Shown here in pieces: positions 25,601 to 33,450 of a stretch of 43,013 nt of DNA (position 1 is its first letter; each line of letters starts with the position of its first letter). The notes beneath the pieces are model-generated. The model saw only the letters and a list, made by a program, of their open reading frames with translations. It ran no database searches and had not been told where the DNA came from. The stretch lies in contig CAMAVB010000038.1 in NCBI GenBank assembly GCA_945861465.1, positions 1 to 43,013 on the forward strand. Direction: 5' to 3'. The DNA is from Candidatus Kuenenia stuttgartensis (lineage in GTDB: Bacteria; Planctomycetota; Planctomycetia; Planctomycetales; Planctomycetaceae). The translations under genes and the position numbers were made by a program.

Positions 25601-25996
25601 TCCGCCGCGGCCAATCAATTCAATTACGTCATATCCTGGAACAACCGGGAGCACCAACGGATCGCTCAGAAACCTTTCCCGAGCTGACATCGACTCGGGC
25701 GATTCGTGCAAGGGTCGTGGCGACGGACGTGATAACAGCGTCCGCAGCCAGAGACTGTCGATCTCCGGAAACCGCGAACGGTACTCTACCACGCTCGGCA
25801 GATCCTGCGACTCTCTCCGGTAATGGGCATCGACCTTCAACAGCTCGCGCGCGGTTTCATCCCGACGCTCGGGGGGCACGTCGAGAAGATACTCTTCGAC
25901 GCGAGGCTGAGCTCCGGCGAGACAGGCATCCTCAAACCTGTCGCACAGTTCATCCAGTTTCAGCCACTTTGCGGCGGATTCTTGCGCTGACTCCAT
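22646..25996 (-). CDS. Ser/Thr protein kinase with C-terminal TPR region
   Basis: About 1116 residues. The N-terminal 110 resemble the helical domain often seen before planctomycete kinases. The kinase domain (about 124-390) has GRGGMGVVYKA (129-139), VALKMV (lysine near 151), HRDLKPAN (242-249), DFG (312-314) and APEQ. A Ser/Pro-rich insert of about 50 residues lies between HRD and DFG. One membrane helix (about 455-475), a coiled coil (about 480-560) and a long TPR region follow. The start is best placed at ATG 25996, which has AAAGG eight bases before it; an upstream GTG overlaps that site. It follows the ECF sigma gene by a few bases, forming a regulator pair that may control or sense the downstream peptide system. 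Confidence 0.88.
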   Translation of the reverse strand: MESAQESAAKWLKLDELCDRFEDACLAGAQPRVEEYLLDVPPERRDETARELLKVDAHYRRESQDLPSVVEYRSRFPEIDSLWLRTLLSRPSPRPLHESPESMSARERFLSDPLVLPVVPGYDVIELIGRGGMGVVYKARQISLNRLVALKMVLAGDLAGPETLARFRAEARAVAQLQHPNLVQIYEVGEHQGRPFLAFEYVAGGGLDQRLRGEPQRPSAAARLIHTLAQAIQIAHAGGIVHRDLKPANILLAVSGKSTSSESRKTLPSSGLSSANPKEVPSRETRPDSSVENPTLSGDELARVYGLPKISDFGLAKDLENDSQQTRSGAILGTPSYMAPEQAAGKTDAIGPATDVYALGAILYEMLTGRPPFRAPTVMETLDQVRSLEPLSLRRIQPTVPRDLDTICLKCLHKDSARRYASADALADDLDRYLRDEPVLARPVSTTERAWRWCRRHPLVATMSLLLLLVSGGGIAGIVQQWRQAEASRELAEDNARAASMQRDEARRQRILADTNRELAERNARVAEEHRLAAEASRETAELNQKLAEISLATAEARFEKGREAVTALTILGRELMLEPRMEKRGRTVLEQASRLQEGLLVEKSNDPGVQMETARASLSLGWTQFELGQTAAAEASTLRAIELFDALLAKNAGDLAVRRDLCTAYTNLANMRLVTARRDAAVQSFQEALGIGESLASGSSSSPNDRVTLANILTNWSLHLSSSGDPEQAQAMLERAVKLVRPEAIANPRMQWYQSELALSLGNLASRIWPKDHDRGEKLAREALTIRRELQRKEIGSRRYSEYTARSFQQVGEMCLATDRSKEAESLFNEAHNTLTRAIALYPQHVAMRRRLLENAAQIIKVAQQRGDDAAVDYFIKTSLMYAKALVADVPDSASDRLRLAKLLSTLARRQAKSGSPQPAAQSCFEAITHYQRLQQDSTVENSYRREIIALTNEFIALGRVAAGEARIIAMMEERLRQLPNDPAANNSLAWWLSVSRDESLRNPSRAVELAQKAVSLEPGMPSFRNTLGTALFRADKLTEARTEFEKSLESTFKEPALNWYFLAAIAHREGKLDEARELFDRAHAEHFEHFADDDDHTFVFTEVSKLFSQTPIEK

Positions 25997-26008
25997 CACC
26001 GACACCTT

Positions 26009-26641
26009 TCATACGGGCCTGTCTCGTTCTTGTTCTGCCAGGTCCTTTTCCCAAACTGCGCGAATGACTTTGAGTTTCCGTTCGATGGTTGCCGGAGCAC
26101 GCCCGAGTTGCGTCGAAATTTCGTCGATGGTATGTCCCTCCATCTTTAACGTCGCGATCGTTCGCACCTCATCGTCCGGCAAATTGTGGAAAAGTCTCTG
26201 ATACTCTTCAGTGAGTTGAGCAACAAATTCCGGACTCGGCGATTCGGAAAAGACCTGTTCTAAACCGATTCGCCTCGTACCATCGTCATTTGGAAGGAAA
26301 ATCGCCGATTCTCCGAGAATTTCCCCTCCGCCGCGCTTCTGCCGCGATTGGTCCCGAACCAAACGCTGAGCTTTCCGAGCGGTGATCGTGACAAGCAGAT
26401 GCCACAATTCGTCACGATCATTCAACTGAGGGAAACGACCTTCTTCTGCTCCGCGAAAGAAACTGTCAAACGCGCTGAGCGCTACGTCCTCCGCATCTGC
26501 TCCCAGCCGAGCGTGGTTCTCCAGCCGTTTGCGGGCTAAGCCCATTAACCGCCTAAAATACCGTCCCCACAGTTTCTCAGTCGCCTCGCGGTCGCCGGCT
26601 TTCAGTTGATCAATCCACAAACTCACGGATCGAGATGCCAT
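26009..26641 (-). CDS. ECF-family RNA polymerase sigma factor
   Basis: This full-length 210-residue sigma factor has region 2 (EKLWGRYFRRLMGLARKRL, then DAEDVALSAFDSFFRG) and region 4 with a helix-turn-helix (LPDDEVRTIATLKMEGHTIDEISTQLGRAPATIERKL). It directs RNA polymerase to a specific promoter set. The TPR kinase gene begins just after its stop and is clearly co-transcribed, a pairing common in planctomycetes in which the kinase is thought to control sigma activity. No anti-sigma gene is visible. Its targets are unknown; the conserved blocks upstream of the two peptide genes are natural candidates. Confidence 0.9.
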   Translation of the reverse strand: MASRSVSLWIDQLKAGDREATEKLWGRYFRRLMGLARKRLENHARLGADAEDVALSAFDSFFRGAEEGRFPQLNDRDELWHLLVTITARKAQRLVRDQSRQKRGGGEILGESAIFLPNDDGTRRIGLEQVFSESPSPEFVAQLTEEYQRLFHNLPDDEVRTIATLKMEGHTIDEISTQLGRAPATIERKLKVIRAVWEKDLAEQERDRPV

Positions 26642-26769
26642 ATCGCGGGTCTGCTCTGTTGACAGGATCAGAAAGGAATCCGGAAATCGACGTTAGAGGC
26701 GCAATCAAGACAGTGTACCCACAGATCGACGTTCCCGGAAAGCGTACCGAAATGGATTAAACTCTGCTT

Positions 26770-26871
26770 AGGACCCCTCGAGAAATAACTGTCTCTTTTT
26801 ATGCCCCTCACCCTGCCCTCTCCCCTTCCAGGGGAGAGGAGGATGCGGTCAATTATTTCTCGAACGGTCCT
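26770..26871. mobile_element. MITE-like element, GGAC/AGAAATA family, copy 3
   Basis: The ends AGGACCCCTCGAGAAATAACTG (left) and AGGACCGTTCGAGAAATAATTG (right, inverted) resemble the ends of copies 1 and 2, with TA at both flanks. The interior is different: a CTCTCCCC/GGGGAGAG hairpin like that near 231-255. Confidence 0.68.
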
Positions 26872-26981
26872 TACTTTTCTAAAGATAGTGCAGATGAGCC
26901 GAATTCTGAGTACGATTGCGGAACGCTCGCACGTAAGATGGATGTCCACACGATGCTTCAAGAAAACACCCATCCGCGGAG

Positions 26982-27119
26982 ATGTCTGAAATCGTGACTC
27001 GCCTGGCTGCTCATGTCGATCTTCAACTGGCTCCGCGATTTCCTGTGCCGCAGGCCTTGGTGTGGATTGTCGCTGACAAGTTCCGCAGACGGTGGGCTCG
27101 ACAGGATACGGCAACGTAA
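26982..27119 (+). pseudogene. Short open frame, probable gene remnant
   Basis: A 45-residue frame from ATG 26982 (MSEIVTRLAAHVDLQLAP...VADKFRRRWARQDTAT) has protein-like composition and GC-rich third positions, but no ribosome site and no recognised family. Its last part overlaps bases that resemble the start of the binding-protein gene at 31825, in another frame. Likely a fragment. Confidence 0.3.
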
Positions 27120-27153
27120 CGTCGGCCAGTGCCCGCTCAACGTCTGCGCGTGC

Positions 27154-27182
27154 GCAGCGTCAGTGCCAGGTCCGGATGATCG
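27154..27182. repeat. 29-bp exact match to the TPR gene
   Basis: Bases 27154-27182 are identical to 19302-19330 inside the TPR-protein gene. No further reading frame is kept. It looks like a fragment of a related TPR gene that was lost or moved. Confidence 0.7.
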
Positions 27183-27192
27183 CCAGCCCGAA

Positions 27193-28473
27193 TTAGCCGA
27201 TTGTAACTCCGTCGTCTAAAGCAGCGGCGTAGATTGTGAGTTGGAGTTCATCACTATCAAGCAGGCGGTAGAGTGGCCGCTTGCCGGATAGTCGCTCGGA
27301 ACGCTGGAAAATGAGGGGGACACCTTCCCCTCGTTTGTCCATGATGGTGGAGCGTTCTGAATGGAGGCCTTCCAATTCGGGGACAGGGCACTTGGCGAGG
27401 AGACTCGTGAGATTCTCGTTTCGGGATGCCTGACGGAACTCCAGACTTTCGAGAGTCATGGTGTTGGCAATGGCCCCTGGAGAATGCAGCTCCAATCGGT
27501 CTTCAAACATGCGGAGCCGCACCTTCTGACCGTAGATGGCATAGTCCCGATGTGAGACAGCGTTAGTGATGGCCTCGAATACAGCGGTAAGGTCAAATTG
27601 CGGGAGATCATGTCGTCCGATGGTTTTGCTGGCACCGATTTTCATGTTTCTGGCCACAAAGCGGCAGGCTTCCGCGATTTGCACATCCAATGGCCCGTGA
27701 ATGTCTTTGGCATCCAATTGGTAAGCGAGGTGGTCGGCAGGTGCGACTTCTGTACCGCGATAGGCGACGGCCTGAATGAACGCTGAGGGAAGGAAATCAT
27801 GGGGGCTGGGACAAGCCATCAGCAGTCCGGATACCGTGGGGTGCCATGCGCCCTCGGCGTCCTGATCCGCCAACTTGAGTTTTGAGAGCATGTCTTGATC
27901 CGTGCCGGATGAGCGGGCCGTGGCGAACTTTTTCCATAAGTCAGCCGACAGCGCCTCCATCGGTGCCATGGGTGCCAGTTGCTCATCAAAACGTATAAGG
28001 CGCGACTGGCTGCGCTGTTGGAACATCCGGGCAAGGTACTCTGGAGCCATCTCGCGCACGGAACTGCCTGCCCGTGTTTTGTAGCCTCCGGGTGAGCGAT
28101 GGACAAACAAACTGCGCGGTAGGTCCAGCCTCAGAACCGGCCGCAGGGCACCGGTACCATCGGGTAACTCAATGCGGCGCAGGATGTAGGCCTGGAGGGG
28201 CGGCTCTAACCGGGTTTCCATGATTTCCCGCAGCCAGGTTTCAGTAAGCTGCAGCCTGGCAGCATCAATGCCTGCAATGTCGCGAGTTTTATCGTCCACG
28301 CCAAGCACAATGACGCCCCCGGCGGCATTGCTCATGGCCGCGATTTCGTCGGCCATTTTCTCGGAGGACGGCCCTTGGATCTTGTCATGACGGAAGAAGA
28401 TCTGTTTGCACTCAAGCAGGCTGTCTTCTCCCAGCTGAACCTGGCGCAGGAGTTCATCGTTGGTATCAAACAT
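27193..28473 (-). CDS. Schlafen AlbA_2-domain protein with HATPase-like domain
   Basis: This 426-residue protein has an N-terminal AlbA_2 domain (ECKQ...MADEIAAMSNAAGGVIVLGVDD), found in Schlafen-like regulators and nucleases, and a middle domain resembling RecG-related ATPases (FEAITNAVSHRDYAIYG, then LELHSPG), with a variable C-terminus. It is cytoplasmic. Its ATG lies three bases after the stop of the PHP-ATPase gene, so the two are one operon. AlbA_2 proteins are frequent partners in antiviral and mobile-element loci. A defence role is inferred from domain pairing; a transcription-regulator role is the alternative. Confidence 0.85.
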   Translation of the reverse strand: MFDTNDELLRQVQLGEDSLLECKQIFFRHDKIQGPSSEKMADEIAAMSNAAGGVIVLGVDDKTRDIAGIDAARLQLTETWLREIMETRLEPPLQAYILRRIELPDGTGALRPVLRLDLPRSLFVHRSPGGYKTRAGSSVREMAPEYLARMFQQRSQSRLIRFDEQLAPMAPMEALSADLWKKFATARSSGTDQDMLSKLKLADQDAEGAWHPTVSGLLMACPSPHDFLPSAFIQAVAYRGTEVAPADHLAYQLDAKDIHGPLDVQIAEACRFVARNMKIGASKTIGRHDLPQFDLTAVFEAITNAVSHRDYAIYGQKVRLRMFEDRLELHSPGAIANTMTLESLEFRQASRNENLTSLLAKCPVPELEGLHSERSTIMDKRGEGVPLIFQRSERLSGKRPLYRLLDSDELQLTIYAAALDDGVTIG

Positions 28474-28476
28474 AGC

Positions 28477-31400
28477 TCAGATTTCTTCTCTACCCATACG
28501 GTCATAGCGCTTGCGGAAGGCGATCGCGCCGCCTTCCATCACGTCACAAATAAACTTTCGCGTCTCTTTCTCCTGAAGCCCTCCTGATGCTGTTCGATTG
28601 CGAGACACCTGGCCGTTGAGATCCTCCATAGCATGGACGAGATCGGCGTCGCCATGAACGACGATGTTGGGGTTGTGGGTAACGATGATAATCTGCCGGC
28701 GTTCTTTCATCGTACGGACTTGCTCCACGATGAGTGACATGATCATTCGCGTGTCGAGATCATCTTCCGGCTGATCCAGCACCAGTGGTTCCTCGCCGAA
28801 TGAAAGCAGGAAGGAGAGCACGGCTGCGGTCTGCTGGCCAATGGAGCCCTGAGAGATGGATTTCCATGTTCCAGACTCCGCAGTGCGGTATTCAAGATCC
28901 AAACGATCTTCCGGGAACCACGTTTCTATGGCTTCCCGCCGAGAAGGCGTGCTGGTGATTTGGCGGCGGAGATTGTTCTGGAGGTCTGCAAAGCCCTGCT
29001 CATTCTCAGTCGAGTCGATGAGCGTAAGAATGCGCTGACGAACCTTTTGGGCTCCGGTTCCCCGAGCGGTGCCTTGAAAAACTCGCAGCAAGGAATCCTC
29101 CCTGGCTCCTTCTGATGTGCCAATGGACTGACTGAACTTATCGGAGTCCACTCCCATCGCTTCCCGCAACGATCGTTCGACCGAGCTAAGTTCTGCCCCC
29201 ATGGGAACCAGGGTCAGTTTGAGCAAGGTGCCCATGGCGTTGTGAGTCGCGACAAACGATTCGCGGGCTGCACTGATCGCAGTTCTGGCGGCGTGGATTG
29301 CGGCTAGCTGCTCCGTGGCACTGGTTTCGAGACGTGTGATCTCCACTCGCGTTCCATGGTGTTTCGCGAGTCTCGTTTCCAATTGGGTGCGGTCCTGACT
29401 TAGCCTGGTCAATCTCGCCGGATCAAAGGCGGTTGTCTGCGTTCCCAGCACCGTGTCATAGGCTGCTTTGGAGTCTTTGCAGGCCTGCCACCAGGCACTC
29501 GCGCGCAGATTTTTGTCCAGTGTGGTAAGTGCAGACTGAATCGCTGTGGCTTGGGCGCGGATTTGCTCCGCGATGTCATCCAATTGCTGTTGCGTGTTCT
29601 GATAGATGGCCTGAGCAGCAACTGCCTCTGTATCGGTCGGCAGGATCAATGCGGTGGGCAGATCCGGGAGGCCGAGGCGATCTGCCTGTTCCTGCAACTC
29701 GCGGGCAAACACGAGCTGCGGAGATTCATCGCTGAGATCTGGAAGCAGTGCGCGGGCTTGTGCCTGCCTCCTTTGATATTCTTTGACAGCATCGGACTGA
29801 ACCTTCTCCAGCTCGATGTGGATGTCTCTCAGGCTGGCGGTGTCCTGGGCTTCGTTTGCAAGGGTTGTGCCGAGTTCCCGGATCCTCGCCTTCGTGGCGG
29901 AATAAGCTGCTATGGCTTGCTCCAAATGGTCCTCAAGCGAGGCGACATCTTTCTCTCGGTCGATAATCGCCAGGAGTCCAGCAGACCCGCGACTCATTTC
30001 CAGCACCTGCTTTTGGCTGTAAATGCTCAATGGAAAACGTTTAGTGGCATACGCGCCGCCGTCTTCAATCGGCAATGATCCCAATGGCCAGGAACGGACT
30101 GTCGGAGGCGAAGACTTCGCTCCCTGCCCAAGAAAGGCGGCCTGCCAGTGCAACTCGGCCTGCCGGGCCGGAGTGCGGTAGAGAACTTTGATGTCACTAT
30201 TCCCCCTTTCGCCCTTGAGGATGACTCCGTCATCGCCTCGTTTTGCGGGAACCTTCGCCCAGCGCCAAAAGTCACCTGCGGGGGATTCTTTGACCGGCGC
30301 ATCTCCATCATATCGTTGCAAGTCTCTACTCCAACAACGATGCGTGGCGAGGCGCAAGGCATGGACGAAGGTGCTCTTGCCTGAGCCTCTGCCTCCGACG
30401 AGGACATTGAGTCGGGGATGCAGTGGCATTTCCAAAGGAGTCACCCGACCGGCGCACTTAAGTTGAGCGACTGTGATTTTCTCTACTGCGCGGTCAGGCC
30501 AGACATTCCAATCGGTGGTGTCACCGCTGGCTATGGGGCGAACTGACCAACTCTCCTTGATTGGATCTCCTCCGCGGGTCCGAACGGCAGAACCGTCTGC
30601 AAACGCCATGCGTAACCCTTCGAGATTTGGATGGGTCATGTGGACCAAGGAGAAGCCGTTACGGCCAATGTCTCTCGGCATGTGGCTGTCAGAACCGGTG
30701 ACACGAGCAAGCCGGGCCAGAATTGGATGTTCTTGAATTGTTGCTGGCAGCTTGCCCCAGGCACGGACCTCAATGGCATTCAACCCTGCTGCCAAAACAG
30801 CCTCGACCGTCTGGTTCACTTTCTGGCCATCATCCCGCACCGTGAGCGCCAATCGCTGCTCTGAGATAAGCCGATCCACCGCTTCCTCATGAGACAAGTC
30901 GTCAGCACGCATCAGTTGACGAACCTCATCGCCAATGGTCAACTTGTTCCAGAGCAAGCCACAGGCCTCATCTACATGTGCAGCGATAGTTAGTCCGCCG
31001 TGTTGTTTGATGATCTTGACGCAATCCTCAAATGACTTCGAGCTAACGCCATCCGAACCACCTCGCGTGTCAGTATAACCGCAAGCACTGATAACTCCGC
31101 TGACGGCAGTCAAATCTGAGCCGGGATCGAAAACAGCGATAAGATGTAACCCTCCATGCACGGTGAGTTCGAACCCTGGAAAGATGACAAGGGGCCTGAA
31201 TTTCGGGGATGCCTGATCGAACTGAGCATAGACATCCTGAAGTCTTGCAATGAAGCCGGTCGTATTGTGATCTGTGACGACAACTCCATCTAATCCCCAG
31301 GCCATTTGTCTGGCGAGCCAGTCTGCAGGTGATTGCCCCTTCAGTTCTTCCTTTTTGGAGCCTGCCTTTCCTGCGTAGTCTGAAGACTCCGGCGTATGAG

Positions 31401-31509
31401 TATGGAAGTCAACCTTCCACCACTTCGCCCCAGGATACGTGTAGCTGACGGGCGACGGAGGCAAGGCGCTGCGATCGGGAGGTTGTGCGCTGGAGTTGTT
31501 TGTGCTCAT
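28477..31509 (-). CDS. PHP-phosphoesterase / SMC-like ATPase (TrlF-like)
   Basis: About 1010 residues. The N-terminal PHP domain has the full metal-ligand set: HTH (36-38), TDHN (79-82), GFE (112-114), AAH (176-178) and SDSH (273-276), so it is probably an active phosphoesterase or nuclease. An ABC/SMC-type ATPase follows: Walker A GGRGSGKST (372-380), a long coiled-coil middle, a signature-like QGSIGQQ, Walker B LVLDQPEDDLD (from about 909) and a THNPN switch. NCBI names proteins of this build TrlF family AAA-like ATPase, as far as I recall. The ATG at 31509 is preferred over an upstream TTG. Together with the AlbA_2 protein it forms a two-gene nuclease-ATPase unit. Confidence 0.87.
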   Translation of the reverse strand: MSTNNSSAQPPDRSALPPSPVSYTYPGAKWWKVDFHTHTPESSDYAGKAGSKKEELKGQSPADWLARQMAWGLDGVVVTDHNTTGFIARLQDVYAQFDQASPKFRPLVIFPGFELTVHGGLHLIAVFDPGSDLTAVSGVISACGYTDTRGGSDGVSSKSFEDCVKIIKQHGGLTIAAHVDEACGLLWNKLTIGDEVRQLMRADDLSHEEAVDRLISEQRLALTVRDDGQKVNQTVEAVLAAGLNAIEVRAWGKLPATIQEHPILARLARVTGSDSHMPRDIGRNGFSLVHMTHPNLEGLRMAFADGSAVRTRGGDPIKESWSVRPIASGDTTDWNVWPDRAVEKITVAQLKCAGRVTPLEMPLHPRLNVLVGGRGSGKSTFVHALRLATHRCWSRDLQRYDGDAPVKESPAGDFWRWAKVPAKRGDDGVILKGERGNSDIKVLYRTPARQAELHWQAAFLGQGAKSSPPTVRSWPLGSLPIEDGGAYATKRFPLSIYSQKQVLEMSRGSAGLLAIIDREKDVASLEDHLEQAIAAYSATKARIRELGTTLANEAQDTASLRDIHIELEKVQSDAVKEYQRRQAQARALLPDLSDESPQLVFARELQEQADRLGLPDLPTALILPTDTEAVAAQAIYQNTQQQLDDIAEQIRAQATAIQSALTTLDKNLRASAWWQACKDSKAAYDTVLGTQTTAFDPARLTRLSQDRTQLETRLAKHHGTRVEITRLETSATEQLAAIHAARTAISAARESFVATHNAMGTLLKLTLVPMGAELSSVERSLREAMGVDSDKFSQSIGTSEGAREDSLLRVFQGTARGTGAQKVRQRILTLIDSTENEQGFADLQNNLRRQITSTPSRREAIETWFPEDRLDLEYRTAESGTWKSISQGSIGQQTAAVLSFLLSFGEEPLVLDQPEDDLDTRMIMSLIVEQVRTMKERRQIIIVTHNPNIVVHGDADLVHAMEDLNGQVSRNRTASGGLQEKETRKFICDVMEGGAIAFRKRYDRMGREEI

Positions 31510-31521
31510 GGGGTTTTGCAA

Positions 31522-31824
31522 TGGATCATAAACTGGGTGTCCAGGGACGCCACCTACTAAAGCCCTGTTTCAATTGTCCCGATGAATTCCCTGTGTTGAA
31601 GGATTCCAAAAACGCGGAGACCCACATGCTATCAGCGAACAGGTCGATTCGAAAGGTTATGAGTGTCGCTGTGCTCGCATATCGGGCCGGAATCTCTGCT
31701 GCCGTGAAAAAGCCGATCGATGTGCTTCGGAATTGCACAGACCCATGTTAGTCCGGTAACCTGCACATTCTGATGTCCTCGAGTTGTGTTTGCATTCCCG
31801 GAGCTCTCTGAAATTGTAACTCCT
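31522..31824. other. Intergenic gap, nothing recognised
   Basis: About 300 bases between divergent units. Short open frames exist on both strands, but none has a ribosome site or recognisable motif. It presumably holds the promoters of the TrlF-like operon and the amino-acid transporter. Confidence 0.5.
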
Positions 31825-33450
31825 ATGGCAGTTCAATGCGATCTTCATCGGGTTCCGGGATTTGTGCCGCTGGCCCTGGTGTGTATTGCCGCGTGGCTGA
31901 CGCAGCCGTTAACCAGTCCGGCAGACGATGGGCTCGACCGGATTCGGCAGCGTGGCACTCTCGTCTGGGGGGCCGATCAGGAAGGTGGCGGTCCATTTAT
32001 TTATCCGGATCCCGATAACCCTTCGCTGCTGACTGGCTTCGAAGTCGAACTGGCCCAACTGATTGCCGAACACCTGGACGTCAAGCCCCAATTCTCGCAG
32101 GGTCAATGGGACAAGCTGCCTGACCTGCTGGATCGCGGCGACATTGATCTGGTTCTGAACGGTTACGAATGGACGACCAATCGCGCCGAACGCTATGGCC
32201 TGTCGATTCCGTATTACATCTATGAGCTGCAGCTTCTCGGACGCGTTGCCGATGACAGTCTCACATCGTGGGACGATCTGCTCAAGCCAGCTGACGGCCG
32301 CAAACGCAAGGTCTCATTGCTTGGCGGATCAGCCGCTCAGGATTATGTCGAGCGATTCGGTGGCGACAACGTCGATGTGGCGCTGTTTGAAGGTGCGACC
32401 GATGCCATGGATGCCACCGAACTGGGACTGAGCGGGATTGATGCCAATGTGCAGGATCTTCCGATCTGGCTCTTCTATGCAAAGGGCTTTCCCCAGTTGC
32501 GTCCGATCGGTGAGCCTGTAGGACGTGGTTACTACGTCGCGATGGCGCGCAAGTCGGATCAGGATTTGCTTCGCGCTGTGAACGAAATTTTGCTGCAGGC
32601 GCTGCAGGACGGGCGGCTGCATCGGATTTTTGCGAAGTACGGCATCTGGAATGACACGCAGATGATGCGGGGACTGGAAACGGATAAATCCGGCGGCTTT
32701 GTCGGCAGTCCCGACCCGGCAGCGGATGGTGAGACTAAGGATGCGGCGACGGCCAGTTACCAACCTTCCGGCGGCTGGACCGTCATTCAAAAGCGCGGCG
32801 GGCTGCTGGTGAGATCTGCTGGCATGACCATCCTGCTGTCGATTACAGCGATGCCGATCGCGGTGTTTATCGGTTTGTTGATCGCGCTGGCTCGACTGTA
32901 CGGACCGTGGTATCTGGGAAAACCAGCTGCCGTGTACGTTGAGATCGTGCGAGGTACTCCGCTGGTGCTTCAATTGTACCTGATCTATTTCCTGGTGCCG
33001 AAGCTGCTGGACATCATCTTTCCCGGCATGGAGCTGACCATCAATGCGTTTGCGGCAGCTGTCATGGGACTGGCGATCAACTATTCGGCGTACGAAGCGG
33101 AAATCTATCGCGGCGGCATCCAGTCCATTCCTCGCGGCCAGATGGAGGCGGCCATCTCGCTCGGCATGTCCCGCAGCCTCGCTCTGCGCCGCATCATCAT
33201 TCCTCAGGCGACTCGACTGGTGTTGCCGCCGATGACCAATGACTTCATCGCGCTGTTCAAAGACACGGCCGTGTGTTCGGTGATTACGGTTGTGGAGCTT
33301 TCAAAGCAGTATTACATCCAGGCGCGCAGCGCCGGTGCGATCGTGGAACTCGGCCTGCTGACGGCGCTGCTCTATCTGGCGATGAGTTATCCGCTGTCCG
33401 TGATGACGAATCGCCTGGAGAAAAATCTGAATCAGGAGCGGCGCGGATGA
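31825..33450 (+). CDS. Amino-acid ABC transporter: fused substrate-binding protein and permease
   Basis: About 541 residues with two domains. After a signal-like hydrophobic start come residues about 30-290, a family 3 solute-binding protein (GTLVWGADQEGGGPFIY, then DLVLNGYEWTTNRAERY). Residues about 320-530 are a HisM/GlnP-type permease with the EAA loop (GMSRSLALRRIIIPQATR). Fused binding protein and permease is known in GlnP-like importers. I start at ATG 31825; an earlier GTG at 31786 would place extra residues before the signal. The ATPase gene overlaps its stop by ATGA. Substrate is probably a polar amino acid such as Gln, Glu or Arg. Confidence 0.87.
   Translation: MAVQCDLHRVPGFVPLALVCIAAWLTQPLTSPADDGLDRIRQRGTLVWGADQEGGGPFIYPDPDNPSLLTGFEVELAQLIAEHLDVKPQFSQGQWDKLPDLLDRGDIDLVLNGYEWTTNRAERYGLSIPYYIYELQLLGRVADDSLTSWDDLLKPADGRKRKVSLLGGSAAQDYVERFGGDNVDVALFEGATDAMDATELGLSGIDANVQDLPIWLFYAKGFPQLRPIGEPVGRGYYVAMARKSDQDLLRAVNEILLQALQDGRLHRIFAKYGIWNDTQMMRGLETDKSGGFVGSPDPAADGETKDAATASYQPSGGWTVIQKRGGLLVRSAGMTILLSITAMPIAVFIGLLIALARLYGPWYLGKPAAVYVEIVRGTPLVLQLYLIYFLVPKLLDIIFPGMELTINAFAAAVMGLAINYSAYEAEIYRGGIQSIPRGQMEAAISLGMSRSLALRRIIIPQATRLVLPPMTNDFIALFKDTAVCSVITVVELSKQYYIQARSAGAIVELGLLTALLYLAMSYPLSVMTNRLEKNLNQERRG

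Larger units (their letters stand above)
26642..27192. other. Intergenic region: MITE relative and gene scraps
   Basis: No intact gene. It holds a third member of the GGAC/AGAAATA element family (26770-26871), a short open frame at 26982-27119, and fragments that match other parts of the window (27079-27118 and 27154-27182). Confidence 0.65.

Noticed and set aside
27079-27118. A start of a second amino-acid-binding protein
   Set aside because: Only about 33 bases resemble the gene at 31825 and the frame closes at once. Treated as a scrap or chance similarity.
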